Source: Nymphaea colorata
Lineage: Eukaryota; Streptophyta; Magnoliopsida; Nymphaeales; Nymphaeaceae
Direction of reading: 5' to 3'
NCBI RefSeq assembly: GCF_008831285.2
Contig: NC_045141.1
Span: 8,915,353 to 8,979,352 of the forward strand
DNA length: 64,000 nucleotides
The position numbers were made by a program, and so were the translations under genes. The notes below the pieces were generated by a model, which saw only the letters and a list, made by a program, of their open reading frames with translations, had not been told where the DNA came from and made no database searches. Below are positions 47,377 through 60,452 of this stretch, one piece after another; within the stretch, counting starts at the first letter, position 1, and each line of letters starts with the position of its first letter.

Positions 47377-50300
47377 TGTTGGAACGTGTTAGATGGTTCT
47401 TGGGACCGGGTCAGGATCCATCGTGTAGCCCTTGTTGTGCCTTACTTAAGGATTGTAACCCTAATCTTGAGAGAGTTAATGAAATCATGAGAGAGAGGTC
47501 TGGTTGCTAGTGGGCACCAGTTCCTCCTCATCCGTGGTTTTTTCTCTCTTGTTGTGGGTTTTTTCACGTTACATCGTGTTCATCGTATTCTTTTTTCCTA
47601 TATTTCATATTTCTACATGGTATCAGAGCCGACGAGTTTGGGAAATTTTTTGGGGTTGTGAAGTTCCAACCCTAATCTCTCTATCACTCACTACTGCTGT
47701 CGCCGCTGCTGCTGCCGCCGTCGGGCTGGTCTGTATCATGGCAGCATCTTCCTCGTCGACTGATAATGCTGATCAAACTGAAATCGGGGCTTATAGAACT
47801 GAGAATGTTCCCGTTCAGGACACTACTATTTGCCTTACCAAGGAGAACTACCTCCCGTGGTCGGCCGCTATGACTATGGGGATTGCTGCCCGCGGTCGGA
47901 TTGCCTATATCAATGGAAGGAAACCTGAACCGGCGGAGACACGTGGTGTGTGGACACTTGGTTTCTTGAGGATAATCAAGTAAACACTTGGATTTTCAAC
48001 TCTATTTCCGCTGATATCCAACCCCTTAGTCTTCGGAAGAAGACTGCTAGAGACATGTGGGTGATTTTAGAGATATGTATGGCCAGAAGAAAAAGGCTAT
48101 CTGGACTTACCAACAAATGAAGGATGTCTATGAGCTTCGGTAAGGGAACTTATATGTAGCAGATTACTATGGGGCTTTGAATGTCAAGTGGGAGGATCTT
48201 GACTATTATTTTGATGTTACTTGGCACTGTCCCCAAGATCAGGCACTTTATGTAGCTAAAGAGTGGGAAAATAGGGTGTTCCTCTTTTTAGCTGGTTTGA
48301 ATGATGAGTTTGAAGTGTTAGAAGCCAGATTCTGAATTCATGAGAAGTGTCGAGTATTGAAGATGTGTATTCTCGTGTTGAAGCTGAAGAACAGAGAAGG
48401 CTGGTACTACTGGGGGAAAGAGGGATCTCATGTCATATAATGAGAGATCTGCTCTTGTTAGTCGTGGTCCTGGAGGCACTACTAGATCTCTTTGTAGATG
48501 TACTCACTACAAAAAGACTGGTCATACTGTGGATTTCTGTTAGAATCTTCATCCAAAGAAAAAGGGTAACAAAGGGAGGTCTTCTAATGGGAAGTCGACT
48601 GTGTCTGAGGAAACAAAATCTAGTGGAGGAAAGGTCTCCATTTCTGCTGAACAGCTTCGTGAACTGAGGGCTTATCTGGGTCGGATCGATGTCAATCAGG
48701 TTGAGGCATCAGATGAGTCAAAAGCCAATCAAGCTCTTGCCATTGTAGGGATAAAGGTAACTCTTGGTGGGAGAATGGATTGTGGATAGTGGTGCTACTC
48801 ACCACAGGACGGGTAACCCTAAATTGTTTCATGAGTATAAGCTGTCTTTTGGAAGGAACGAGTAATCTCTCGCAAATGGTTCCCTACTTTTGTGGCAGGA
48901 GAAGGGAGTCTGTCCTTATTGGACAAGTTTCATGTGCGAGGAGCATTACATGTCCCTCAACTTCCCTTAAATCTCTTGTCAATTAGTAAACTTACTAAAG
49001 AGCTGAATTTTGAACTCATTTTTTCTGCAAATCACTGTGTTTGCAGGACTTGGCGACAGGGAAGAGGATTGGGATTGGTTTGGTGTCTGATAGCTTATAT
49101 CGTCTTTCCATACACGTGGCCATGGCTCTTATGACAGCGATCAGCAAGACAGAAAAGCGAAGAGAAGATTGTCTTCAACCCTTCTTGTATTGGCATGAAC
49201 GCCTTGGGCATTTACCTTTTGGCATTTTGAAATAGTTGTTTCCTGATTTGTGTTCCACTCTGAACTTGTCTTTGATTTCTTGTGATGTATGTCAGTTTGC
49301 CAAACATGTGAGGGCTTCGTACCCTATTTCTACTAGTTGTGTTAATGAAGTTTTTTCCTTGGTTCACTCAGATGTGTGGGGGCCTTCGAGAATTCATACC
49401 CGTCAAGGTTTTCATTATTTTATAACTTTTATTGATGACTTCTCTCGGACCACCTTTGTGTACTTGTTAAAAGATCGCAGTGAGGTACCTCATATCATAG
49501 AGACTTTCATTCTACTTGTGCAACTCAATATGGTGGAACTGTTAAAACCTTTCGATCGGATAATGCATGTGAGTATATGTGTTAGTCAGTGAGGATTTCC
49601 TTCGAAAAATGGGGATTGTTCATGAGACGTCCTATAATTATTCTCCCCCACAAAACGGGGTGGCTGAGAGGAAGAATCGCCAGCTTCTTATGTCACAAGA
49701 GCCCTTTTGTTTCAGAGGAATCTTCCCAAACACTATTGGGGTGATGCGGTTCTTACTAATGCGTATCTTATCAACCGCATGCCCAGTCGTGTGCTGAATG
49801 GTCGGACTCCCCGTTCTTTACTTTCGGGAAGTCATCAACCTTTTCTCCTCCCCCCTCGTGTTTTTTACTGTTTATGTTTTATTCATGATCACAGTCCCAA
49901 TGTTAAGAAACTTGATCCCCGGTCTATCAAGGGTGTGTTTGTTGGGTATTCTCCTACTCAGAAAAGGTATAGGTGTCTTGATCCTACCGTTGGTCGAGTT
50001 TATGTTACAAGGGATGTTACCTTCTTGAAACATACCTCTTACTTTTGTGAGAATCATCTTCAGGGGGAGAAGTCTGTGGTTAGGAAAGAGTATTCTCAGA
50101 GTCAAGAGATTTAATTTACAGATTTTTTGGATTACAAGAAAGAAGAACCTGAGAAGGAGGAAGGGTGTGACACCAGAACTGAGAAGCAAGGTCATCGTTT
50201 GTTTGGACAGGTCTACTCTAGACGAGGTGCCTGGACAGAGGAGGTAACTAATGGTGCGAGGTCTACTTCCAATCCCAATGCCATTCCTTCCCTGGATGAA

Positions 50301-52001
50301 CCAAGTCCTACCTTGAAGACTCAAGATGGGGTTGAAAAAGAAAATGAAGAACTTCTCATTGCCCTAAGAAAGGGTGTCAGGTTATGTACTCAACACCTAA
50401 TTGGTAATTTTGTATCTTATTCTAGACTTAGCAAGGATTACAAGTGTTTTGTATCTTCTCTTTCTTTGGCTATGATTCTCAAGTCCGTTGCTGAAGCTCA
50501 AAGTGATTCCAAGTGGGCTGATGCTATGAAAGAAGAAATGGAAGCCTTGAGAAGAAACATGACATGGGAAGTTGTGAAGATTCCTGAGGCGGCTCACTTG
50601 GTTGGTTCCAAGTGGGTGTATACCATTAAGTATAAACCGGATGGAAGTGTTGAAAGATACAAAGCTCGTCTTGTAGCCAAGGGGTTTAGTAAAAAATATG
50701 GGATTGATTACTTAGAGACTTTTACTCCAGTTGCGAAAATGAAGACAGTTAGAGTTGTTATGTCCCTAGCTGTGATGAAAGAGTGGAGGATGTACCAACT
50801 CGATGCTAAGAATGCTTTTCTCAATAGTGATCTCGAAGAAGAAGTGTATATGTGTATGCCCCCAGGATATGATGAACCAGAAAAATGTTGTAAGCTGAAA
50901 AAGCCTTATGTGGCCTCAAGCAGTCACCCATAACATGGTTCGAACGGCTCAGACGAGTGTTGCAACATCATGGGTACAATCAAGGGAATGGAGACCACAC
51001 TCTATTTGTGAAGAAAAAAAGAGGGCAGGGTCACTCTTTACTTGTCGATATGGATGACATGATTGTCACAAGAGATGATGAGGAGGAGATCATCAAGTTA
51101 AAAGTGTTACTGGCTGCTGAATTTGATCTCAAGGATCATGGCAAACTGAGGTATTTTCTTGGTATAGAGATTGCTAGTTCTAGTACTGGCCTTGTGCTAA
51201 ACCAAAGGAAATACACATTAGATCTGTTGGAGGAGACTGGTGAACTGGGGTGTAGACCCGCTTCTACCCCACTTGATACTGGAGACAAGTTAAGCCTTAG
51301 ATATAGAGAGTTGCTCTGTGAAGAAGCTAAGGGAAGATATCAATGTATGGTTGGAAAGTTGATTTATCTTACCCTTATGAGACCAGATATCACTTTTGCG
51401 GTGAATGTACTGAGTCAATTCATGCATGTACCTACTGATGCACACCTGAAGGCTGTGGACAGAATATTGTGCTATTTGAAGAGAAATCTTGGCAAAGGAG
51501 TCTTGTATGTGAAACAAGAGACTGTAGAAATCGAGGGGTATTCCGATGCAGACTGAGCAGGTTGTGCTGATACTAAATGGTCTATCACACGGTATTGTGT
51601 CTACTTGGGAGGAAATCTTGTTGTCTGGAGGAGCAAGTGACAAGATGTGTGTTCTCGATCTAGTGCTGAGGTTTGCTATGGGAGTGTCAGAGTTACTATG
51701 ACTGAAAATATTGCTGACGGATATCGGGATAGGGATTGAAGGACCTATGAAGATGTACTGTGACAACAAGTCTACAATCAACTTAGTCAACAACCCTGTA
51801 CTACACGACAGAACAAAGCATGTTGAGATTGAACGTCACTTCATTCGTGAAAGGATTGATGGTAAAGAGTTAGTCTTACCTTACATGAAGTCTGCAGACG
51901 AAACTGCTGATGTTCTGACGAACGCTCTATCTTCAACTTCGTTCGAGAGAAATGTATCCAAGTTGGACATGTTTGATATGTATGCCCAACTTGAGGAGGA
52001 G
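47377..52001 (+). mobile_element. Copia A2 as read in contig 2 (same locus as 33677-38314)
   Basis: LTR 47377-47617, PBS 47618-47629, ATG 47738. Extra frameshifts in gag and protease (near 47953, 48075, 48750, 48860) come from single-base losses absent in copy 1. It keeps the integrase frame near 49647 (five C) and the frame into DMDD (51040-51060) where copy 1 is shifted. Do not count it as a second insertion. Confidence 0.88.
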
Positions 52002-52829
52002 TGTATATGCATATGCCACCAGTCCAGAGCATTGTCAAGAGACTTGGTGTGGGTACAGGTCAGTGCATATATGTATGTACATATATGTATATATACTCCC
52101 AGTTATATATATGCTTATAGCTTACTTCGCAGCTATGTGAGGAAGAAAATTTTATTTTCAAAAGAGAAATTAATTAGATGCCATGTCAACACGACGCTGG
52201 TGCTGGTGCAGCTCCAACACGCACCCCAACCATGTCCTTGTGTCCTTTCTTATGCAAGTTCAAAATATTTTCCATTTTTTTCGTCTCCATGTCCCTTTCT
52301 TTCTTTATGTATAGTAATAAAAGTAAAAAGAAATGACAGATTAAGCTAAGAAACAGTCTAAAATTATATATATTATGAATGTGTATATACAATTATACAC
52401 CCTCGCCGCACCCTTGCAGATTAATATGTATTCTCATTTAATTGTATTTAGCCACACAGATATATGGGGAAAAGAAATTTATGTTTCCAAAACAGAAATT
52501 AGTTAGATGTTTTGCTAATTAAGCATGATGGTCTCTCTCTCCCTCTCTCTCTGTGATGACCAAGAAAGAGTGAGTGAAACTCCCATTCCAAGATACTCAA
52601 GTTTTTAGAAAAGTATTAGTAAGATGATATGAAGTCATCTCTTCCAAATGATATTTACTATTAAAAGTCTTTCCAAAAAAAAGTGAGACCTGGACAACAT
52701 TTTCTAAGGAAATGAACACTAAAAGATATTTAAGTCTAAAAAAAAAGAGTTAAATAAGATGACCTAAATGCATCTCTAGCTCTCAACAATACAATAAAGA
52801 CACTTGCAATTCAAACAGAATACAAATTA

Positions 52830-52887
52830 TTATGCTTGGGGCCTATTTTGATATATATATATATATCAAAATAGGCCCCAAGCATAA
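52830..52887. repeat. Perfect 58-bp palindrome (contig copy 2)
   Basis: Same as 39144-39201, including 16 A/T central bases. Confidence 0.95.
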
Positions 52888-53236
52888 AGTATAACCTGAG
52901 TCCAGCCAGCTCATTATGGATGTGAAACCCTTCAAGGCATCTCCACGTATCACATAGCTACCAACAAAGCTCTCAATACCCTTATAAAAGCATGGTTGAT
53001 GTTTTCAAGTAACATGCAATAAAGAAAGCTCCTAAGCATCCCAGACAATTCAATGATATACACAAAATAAAGGATAAGTCTAACACACCAAGTGGAAAAA
53101 TTGAAGCATATTACATGTGGAATCATAGACATTCCATCTTTATTCATAAAAAGTGTTAAATATAACAGCAAAGATTGCATAAATTCAATTAGAAGAATAC
53201 GTAATCACAACGCTCCAAATATAATGGTCGACTCAC

Positions 53237-53764
53237 CTGATTGGAAGCATAAAAAGAACTCCTGCCACAAACAGTATTTTGGTGAGCAAAGGAAGACTAG
53301 GCACTAAAATGCAGAAAAGAAGGTTGGTCATGCAATGAAACATGAATTTAAATGTGAAGACTGAGTAGTGAGCACTTACTCTTTGGTTGGCACATGAAGA
53401 TACTTCATGAAAGCTTCAGGAAACTGCTCAAAAAGCTCATGAACAGCATCAACAGAATGAATCTGAAACCAGAAAGTGAAAATGTTGAAGGAACAACAGA
53501 TTATCAATCTGGAAGGAAAATTAATAAAGCAAGCACTCCATACTAAAATTTATAAATTAATTATTTCAGACACATAAAATAACTTGGTGTAAAAATATCA
53601 ACTTAGAGCAACAATATCTCAAAAAACCAAGCAAAACTCATGATTTCCAAGCAAAAAGCTAAACACTATCACACTAAGATAAATAGATGAACAACATACC
53701 TCGCTAGACCATCACTTGCCCCAAGCAAGAAGCCAACAATTACAGAAAAGAGTGCATAGAAAAT
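53237..53764 (-). pseudogene. Unidentified membrane-protein exons (contig copy 2)
   Basis: Exons 53764-53700, 53462-53380 and 53296-53237, identical in sequence and splice sites to those at 39550-40077. Confidence 0.5.
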
Positions 53765-54789
53765 CTGAAAATTGAGAAGATAAATCTGCAAATAATAGCA
53801 TATCAGTACGAGACAGCAGGAAAAAGAACTATTCAAAATCAAAGACAATGAGCCACTGCAGGACATTTTCATGAATTGTCAACGAAAACAAGGAAAAATG
53901 GTTCTACAACCAACAATATGGAAAAACTTAACCACCTGAAACAAACTTTTTAGCTGACACACAATCATAAGAACCCAAACTATTAAGTTAAGCTTATGAA
54001 TTTGACGGTATGCAAGAACCAGAAACACCCTATTCTCCTAAATCACAATTCACCTACAGAAGTTTTGACTTTGCACACCTTGACTAACCACATAACATTA
54101 ATCAATAAAATCTAAAAAATGCATAGATACAAAAGAATCATCAATAAAGGAAATTAACAAATTTCTAGCAAAAACTGAGCTTTATGAAACATATTGAGGT
54201 ATATACAGCACTATCTGTAAAGAACTATCTAAAGAGGAAGAGAGGTTGTAGCTCATATGAACATGTCAACAACATTAGGTCTGCCAAGCACTGCTACTGT
54301 CATGGGAAACTTTAGGTTATTTATAAGCATCCTCGTAGTCTAAGGCTCTCCAGAACCTAACGAGCTTAGCAGCTGATGTTCCCTTCAAAGCCAAAAAAGA
54401 TTTCAAGTACACAGCCAACAAAATTTCAGTGAACTTAAGGCACAACCCCATCTCCACACTTGGGCAACCCAAGCTAGGGCTTTGAAAAATCAGTAATAGA
54501 AATATAAAGAACATAATACATGTATACACACTCCAAATTCTGCCACATAAGTGTCCATGTCGACCATAAATAGGACCTAGGCAGTCATAAAGTAGTTACA
54601 TAGTGTATGTGGCACCTCCTCTAGCTGCAACTTCATTCAGCCGTTGGCGCCACAAGCAAATGCCGGAAACCTTGTTCCTCTTTGTTTGATATAGCTAATT
54701 GCCATTTTGTGCTGCTCAACTACCAGCCAACACGTACCCTTCAGTCCATCTCTTTAGAAGCCGAGTGCTAAGGATTGGCTGAGTTGTCT

Positions 54790-55170
54790 CTACCATAGTC
54801 ACAAATAACGTCTCGGAGTTTTAAACGGTGAGGTTTTTCTCGGGTATAATACGGAGAGCTTGAAAACAATGAGAAAAAAAGGGAAAAATATGGTAAATTT
54901 TTAAAAATTTTAAAATACTAAAAATGGTGGAAAAAAATAAGTGAGAAACTAATAATACAAACATCACAAGATAAGTATATTTGCAACAAATAAAAAGTAG
55001 AAAATGAAAAAAAACTGTTTGGCATTAAAAAAAGTAAAAAACACGAAAAAACACGTTAAAAATGTGTTTTTTTCGTTTTTAACGTTTTTTTCAAAAAAAC
55101 ATGTTTTTTCTAAGTTTTAAGCAGCCATTTAATTTTTCGCGCTTTTTCTTTTTGGAAAAAACGTGTTTTC
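54790..55170. repeat. Dispersed repeat (contig copy 2, fuller version)
   Basis: Preferred version for comparison with 18893-19275, since the contig 1 version lost homopolymer bases. Confidence 0.65.
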
Positions 55171-56516
55171 TGAGAATATGGCCTCTACTCATCATTGGCC
55201 TTCAATTGCCAACAAGTTTGTGCATATGCGCAGTTTTCATATTCCCACTTGGTCACCCATCTTCAGTCCCCACAAGCCAAGTTATGAGTTTCATCTCCTA
55301 CACCACATGCTATCATGAATCATACCTCAATGTAGCATGGCCAAGCCCTTAGCACCAGGCCATGCCAACCTGCTAAGTCACTAACTTGCTATCAAATGGC
55401 CATTCCATCATTGGCCCAATTCAACATCTAATGTCCACCCCATTATTCCAAGTCTTTGCCAACTGCCTTCATGCTTGGCCTTCTCATAGGTGTTGCGGGT
55501 GCTACATTCTCAAGTGCCTCAATGTATGTCACTAGAGAACTAGATGGCGCCGAGGCAATGAGTAGACCCTAGAGCTTAGGCATGCCTAGGCTGGACTAAG
55601 CGCTCTAAATGAAAAAAGATAAAAAATAAAAATGTAAAAGCTAATAAAATGCAACCAAAATATTATTATATACAGTCACATATATAAACATATACATGAT
55701 TATATACAGTCACAGAAAGACTGACAAAATAATACAAAACTAAAGACTGTTAAATAATACAAAATTTATTCATATAAATACGCGTACAATAACATCAGGT
55801 CTCTCTCTCTCTGGTTGGTCCACCAAAGCTATTGTGATAGACACCAAAGCTGCTTGCTTGTAATTGTGTCTCACTGAAGGATCAATAACTTAGTGGAAGG
55901 GTTGAAAGGGGAGAGGAAACTGACATTGGCCACCAACAACTTCTTGTTAAGATAAAGGTAAGTCGTTTTGGATTGGGTCTAACCTAAACCCAACCCAAAA
56001 TGTACCGTCATGTGTCTGCGTTGTGGTTTTGGTGCATCAATGCAGGTACTAGAGCCTTATCAGTTATCTCATACCCATGTTACATGGACAAGACTTAGTT
56101 TGTCAACTGAAATGCATAGGCTACTAAGCATCTAGGCTTCTTAGGCAGCATTCTACGCACTTTCAAATGGTAAGTCACCTACAACTGGCTAGCTTAGTTG
56201 ATCAGCTAGGTTTACCATAAGCTTTTTTAAGCTTTACAATTATCCATGTATACTACTGATGCACAATAACAATAATATAACCAACTGCAAGAAAAATAGT
56301 CTAAGATCTGACATCCCCCATCCAATACATAACTTTGAGAGCCGAAATCTTACTTGTGCATGACTTTATCACAAATTTACAAGTTAACGAGGAGCCTAGT
56401 GATGTGAACCTACTCAAGGCTCTATCAGCTGCCTCGGTCAGCAAAGGGCATACGACCCAGGGATGACGCACCAACTCACCTGGTAGAGGCTATAGATAGT
56501 AGCTGCAACCCATCAG

Positions 56517-56894
56517 TTGGCCGACCAGAATGTCACGACCAAGAGATATATTGAGGACCCAGACCCTAGAGCTGGTGGAACCGCTGCCCTAAGCCGAATC
56601 ATCTACCCAAGATCACTCAGGGTAGCCTACAGACCGAATCCTAAGACTCAAGACACTAAAAACAACAACAAAGTAAATAATCCGCCGGACAAAAACCCCA
56701 GCTTGACTCTATCCTGGGACGAGGATACAGGTATGGTTAACCCAATCCCGGTTTTAGACCTACTACAAGCACTAGGAGGGAAGGCTGACACGACTACGAG
56801 GGATATGGGATCCAATCACGACTCACAAGACTTGACCCAAACAAACTTACAGAATCATAGACTACAGGATGAGGAGGGTAGTCTACCACGGTGA
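56517..56894 (+). other. Unidentified open frame, no ATG at its start
   Basis: A 125-codon open stretch (ADQNVTTKRYIEDPDPRAGG, SRIIYPRSLRVAYRPNPKTQ, LTLSWDEDTGMVNPIPVLDL, ending EEGSLPR). The first codon is TTG, so it is not a simple gene start. It is Asn/Asp/Pro-rich and hydrophilic and unlike any family I know. It leads directly into the GC-rich hairpin repeats. It could be the tail of a retroelement gag or a non-coding transcript. Confidence 0.3.
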
Positions 56895-56924
56895 AGGGTG
56901 ACGGGGGTGGAAGCTGCTGGGGAT

Positions 56925-57400
56925 GGAGCTCGGCCCGCCTGGCCGAGGGTAGCACTGACGCCGCTGTGGCTCAACCTACCTGGCCGAGGACAATGCTGCT
57001 GCTGCGAAGGCTCGGCCCGCCTGGCCGAGGATGTTCCGATGGCGCCTCAAGAGATTCGGCCTGCTTGGCCGAGGGTGACGCTGGAGCATGATCTGAGAAG
57101 CTCGACCCACCGGGTCGAGTGCACCGAAGGGGCGAGGATGTTGTGCCTAGGGTGGCCGCTACTGCTATGGGCCACAATTGGCCTTGGTGCAGTGTCGACG
57201 ACGGGGGCATGGTGGCGACGGAGTCGGCCCGCCTGGCCAAGGTCGCCGAGATGTCTGCGACGAAGGTTCGGCAACGGGTGCGGAGAGGCCGCGAGGGAGA
57301 GTTGCCAACAGTGGCGAGGGCACCTACGGTTTTCGGCCCGCATGGGGAAGATGATGGAGTTTGGTGTCGGCCCGCCTGGCTGATGTTGGTGGTGTAGGGA
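56925..57400. repeat. GC-rich hairpin-forming irregular repeat array
   Basis: The motif CTCGGCCCGCCTGGCCGAGG recurs with changes near 56929, 56975 (half), 57010, 57054, 57100 (CTCGACCCACCGGGTCGAG), 57222, 57333 and 57366. Each unit is self-complementary (CTCGGCC...GGCCGAG). Spacing is irregular, 35-110 bp. Several point mutations are compensatory in the stem (the 57100 unit). All reading frames give ARPAWPR- or GPPGRG-like repeats. Confidence 0.85.
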
Positions 57401-57875
57401 GGTTGGCTGGGACAATGGCCGCGGGTTATATGCAGCCGACACTTACTAGACTTGGAGGGAACCTAGCTACAAGACTCCAAGGCGAGGGGCTAATCTAGGA
57501 GTTAATACTCTGGCTCGGATGAGGAGGAAGGGATTAATGGCTAAGAGAGGGGATTACGAAGAAGAAGGGAGAGACCTTGTCACATAAAAGAAGTATTATT
57601 TGAAAAAAACACGTATCATATTTGAGAAATAAGTCAGTCGTATAAAACGGCAATTAGACGCATCTTTTTTAAAAAACGTCAGAAAATAAAAAACGTGAAA
57701 AAACGCATATTATACGCATTTTTTTCATCTTTTTTTAATATTTTTTATTTTTTATCATTTTTAGGATTTATTAAATGCTTTTAAGTTTTTTTAAAAGTTT
57801 GCAGAGATTTTTATTAAATGCTTTTAAGTTTTTTTAAAAGTTTGCAGAGATTTTCCTAAGATATACAACTTTGCC
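57401..57875. other. Unassigned, with 2 x 43-bp tandem duplication
   Basis: 57770-57812 is repeated head to tail at 57813-57855 (unit begins ATTAAATGCTTTTAAG). 57600-57750 has paired AACGT and TTTTTT runs similar in style to the dispersed repeat at 18893. Confidence 0.75.
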
Positions 57876-58279
57876 TTATAATACCCATACATGATATATG
57901 TGACAATAGTTCAAAGGAAGAGTGAATGGCACTAATTCTAGCTCTATATGTTGGAAAAAATATCTCATATGACACAAACCTATTGGTTGCCTTATATTTC
58001 TAGTGGATCTTCTAAGGTTGTCTTCATTTGAAGTAGATTTTTGTGGAAATTGAAGTTCAAGAGTTTCATTGGTGTTTTTCTTCACCAATGTTTTGTTTTC
58101 GGTTTCTTCTATGATATGTAATTATGCCTTTGGATACCCCACCATCATTTATATCATTAATATTACTATCATCATACATTTCATCATCAAGTTGGGAGAG
58201 ATACTTGATTAAAAAAGAATAATACTTGTTGTTTTGTGGTTTTTTTACATTTTTCAAATCTATTTTCTTCTTCATTAAA

Positions 58280-59762
58280 TTTTACGTTTATTAAAGCTAT
58301 GAGTTTGTCTTTGATTGGATCATAGCATTTCTAGTCTTTTTTTTGTCTTAGAATAACCAATAAAGGCACATGCATTAACCTTTGAACTCAGTTTGTTGGT
58401 CTTGTCATTTAAGACAAAACATTTGCATCTAAAAATTCGAAGTCTATTGAAATCGAGTTCATATTTAAATAATTTTTCAAAAGGAGTTGTATTCTTTAAA
58501 ACTTTGAAAGATATCTTATTTATGAGATAACAGAAGCAAGGGCTACTTCAGCCCAAAAGTTTTTAGGTATATTTTTTGCAATAAGTAAGGATCTTATTGT
58601 TTCCACTATGTGTCTATGTTTTCTTGTAGAAAGTCTATTTTGTGGAGGTGTTCTTATACACAATTTTTGATGAACTATTCTATAGTTTTCCAAATATCTT
58701 TTAAATTTATTTGAAATATATTGACCTCCAGAATCGGTTATTGGGATTTTTAATTTAGCGTCAAATTCCGTTTTAGCCAAGTTATGAAAGTTTTTGAACA
58801 CGTCAAATACTTCAAATTTGAATCTTAGGAAATATCTCCAACAATATCTAATGAAATCATCAACAAAGATCACATAATAAGATAACTCTCCTTTTGACAT
58901 AATAGGAGAAGACCCCCATACATCAGAATGAACAAGCTCAAAGGGCATAGAAGAAAAGAAACTTCTTTGTCCAAAAGATAAGGATTTCGTTTTCCCATGT
59001 ATGCAATCATTACATTTAACATTCTCAATACAAAAATCCTTGAAAGGGTGTCATTATAAATAATTTTCTGATATTTAAATGACATAATCTTTGATGTCAA
59101 ACATTGATGTTAACATTTTTTATGTGGTCCCAAAAGTTTTCTTTGGTAACACATAAATTGTTTGTATAGTAAATATCTCCCTTTTTAAAACTTTCCCCAA
59201 TCAATCTCTCGGTTTATTGATCATATACCAAACATTTACTTGATGAGAAAACCAAACCAAAACCAAAATCTAAAATTTGAGAGATAGAAAGTAAGTTAAG
59301 ATTAAGTTTAGGAACATAACTAACTTTTGATATAAAGAATTTTTTCATTTCTTCAAATTCTTTTTCAAAATTTCCAACTTTTTTAACATTCAAAGATGTT
59401 CTATCGGCGGTAAATACATTTGATTCTTTTTTTGCTTGTTCAAACTTGGTCAAAGAGGATATATTAGGTGTCATATGAATGAAGCACTGGAATCTAAAAG
59501 CCAATGGACCATACGAGGAGTGTTGGAGGTGGATGTCGTTGTTGCTGGAGCTCCGGAATTTGACTCCTTTAACATATGTTGAAGAGTCATCATAATTTGG
59601 TTTAATGTTAAGGAGATTGACGCAAGATCACATCCTTCATCTTGAACATTTACAATCTCCTTGAGAGCTTGATCAAATTGTTTAATATTGTGTTGCCCAC
59701 CTTGAGAATACGAGTCTCCTCCTTTATGAAAATTCCCTCCATAATTTTGTGATTGTCCTTCA
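58280..59762 (-). pseudogene. Copia D gag end, protease and integrase
   Basis: After the nested element the frame resumes GQSQNYGGNFHKGG. The protease has LDSSAS where DSGA is needed (Gly to Ser). PKLNLNLLSISQILDFGFGL follows, then integrase FELVHSDVWGSSP, YYVIFVDDF, ITDSGGQYISNKF and IPKNFWAEVALASVIS, with the first two catalytic Asp present. The expected QQNGxAERKxR segment reads PPQNRLSTRKHRHIVE, so the third acidic residue is missing. The C-terminal box ends in multiple stops near 58300. Confidence 0.85.
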
Positions 59763-59949
59763 GGGCCCGTTTGATGGGCTGGAAATGTACTGTAGCAGAG
59801 GAGAAAAAAATTCAAACTTTCAAAATATTTCTCATTCCATCAAACATGGCATAATTTTTTGACCATTGGAGGTGATTCCGGAAATATATTTTTGGAAAAA
59901 TTTTTCCAGCTAGAGGGTGAAAAAATTTTTCCAGAAATTTTTTTTTGAC

Positions 59950-60410
59950 CGTTGGAGGAAGGAGGAAGAATGGATGGGGAGGAAGAAGAAGGGAATGAGG
60001 GAGGAAGAAAAAGGGAAGAAGGGAAGGAGAAGAAGGGAGGAAGGGAAGGAGGGAGGAGGAAGAAGGGAAGGAAGGAGGAGGAGGGAGGAAAGAAGAAGGG
60101 AAGGAGGGAGGAGGAAGAAGAAAGGAAGAAGGGAGGAAGAAGAAGGGAAGAAGGAAGAGAGGGAGGAAGAAGAAGGGAAAAAGGGAAGAAGGGAGCGAGG
60201 AGGGAAGGAGGGAGGAAGAAGAAGGGAAAAAGGGAAGGAGAAGAAGCGAAGAAGGGAAGGGAAGGGAAGGAGAAGAAGGGAAGAAGGGAAGGAGGGAAGA
60301 AGGGAAGGAGGGAGGAAGAAGAAGAGAAGAAGGGAAGGGAGGGATTTCAGCAGAGGGTTTCACACGAAGGAGAAAGAGGAAGAAGAAGGGAAGGAAGGAG
60401 GGAGGAGGAC
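59950..60410. repeat. Polypurine (GGAAGAAGGGAGGA)n arm
   Basis: About 460 bp almost purely A/G on plus, with units GGAGGAAGAAGAAGGG and GAAGGGAAGGAG. It is complementary in composition to the C/T arm at 60890-61115 of the same element. Lys/Glu/Gly/Arg- or Phe/Leu/Pro/Ser-rich frames over it are artefacts. Confidence 0.95.
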
Positions 60411-60452
60411 GATGCTGCAAAAGGAAGAAGGGGTTTGGTTTCCCCTCCGTAA

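Larger units (their letters stand above)
43305..56924. other. Contig-overlap copy 2 (13,620 bp), start of the right contig
   Basis: Begins immediately after the gap at the base matching 29579. Its first 6.8 kb lacks a net 37 bases relative to copy 1, the middle is nearly identical, and its last 2.2 kb is the fuller version. Confidence 0.93.

Noticed and set aside
29579-56924. Genuine tandem segmental duplication including two copia insertions
   Set aside because: Exact abutment to a 100-N gap and end-biased small deletions point to an unmerged overlap.
56898-57383. 161-codon Trp/Pro/Arg-rich open frame
   Set aside because: Repeating ARPAWPR pattern follows from the GC hairpin repeats, and all frames show similar repeats.
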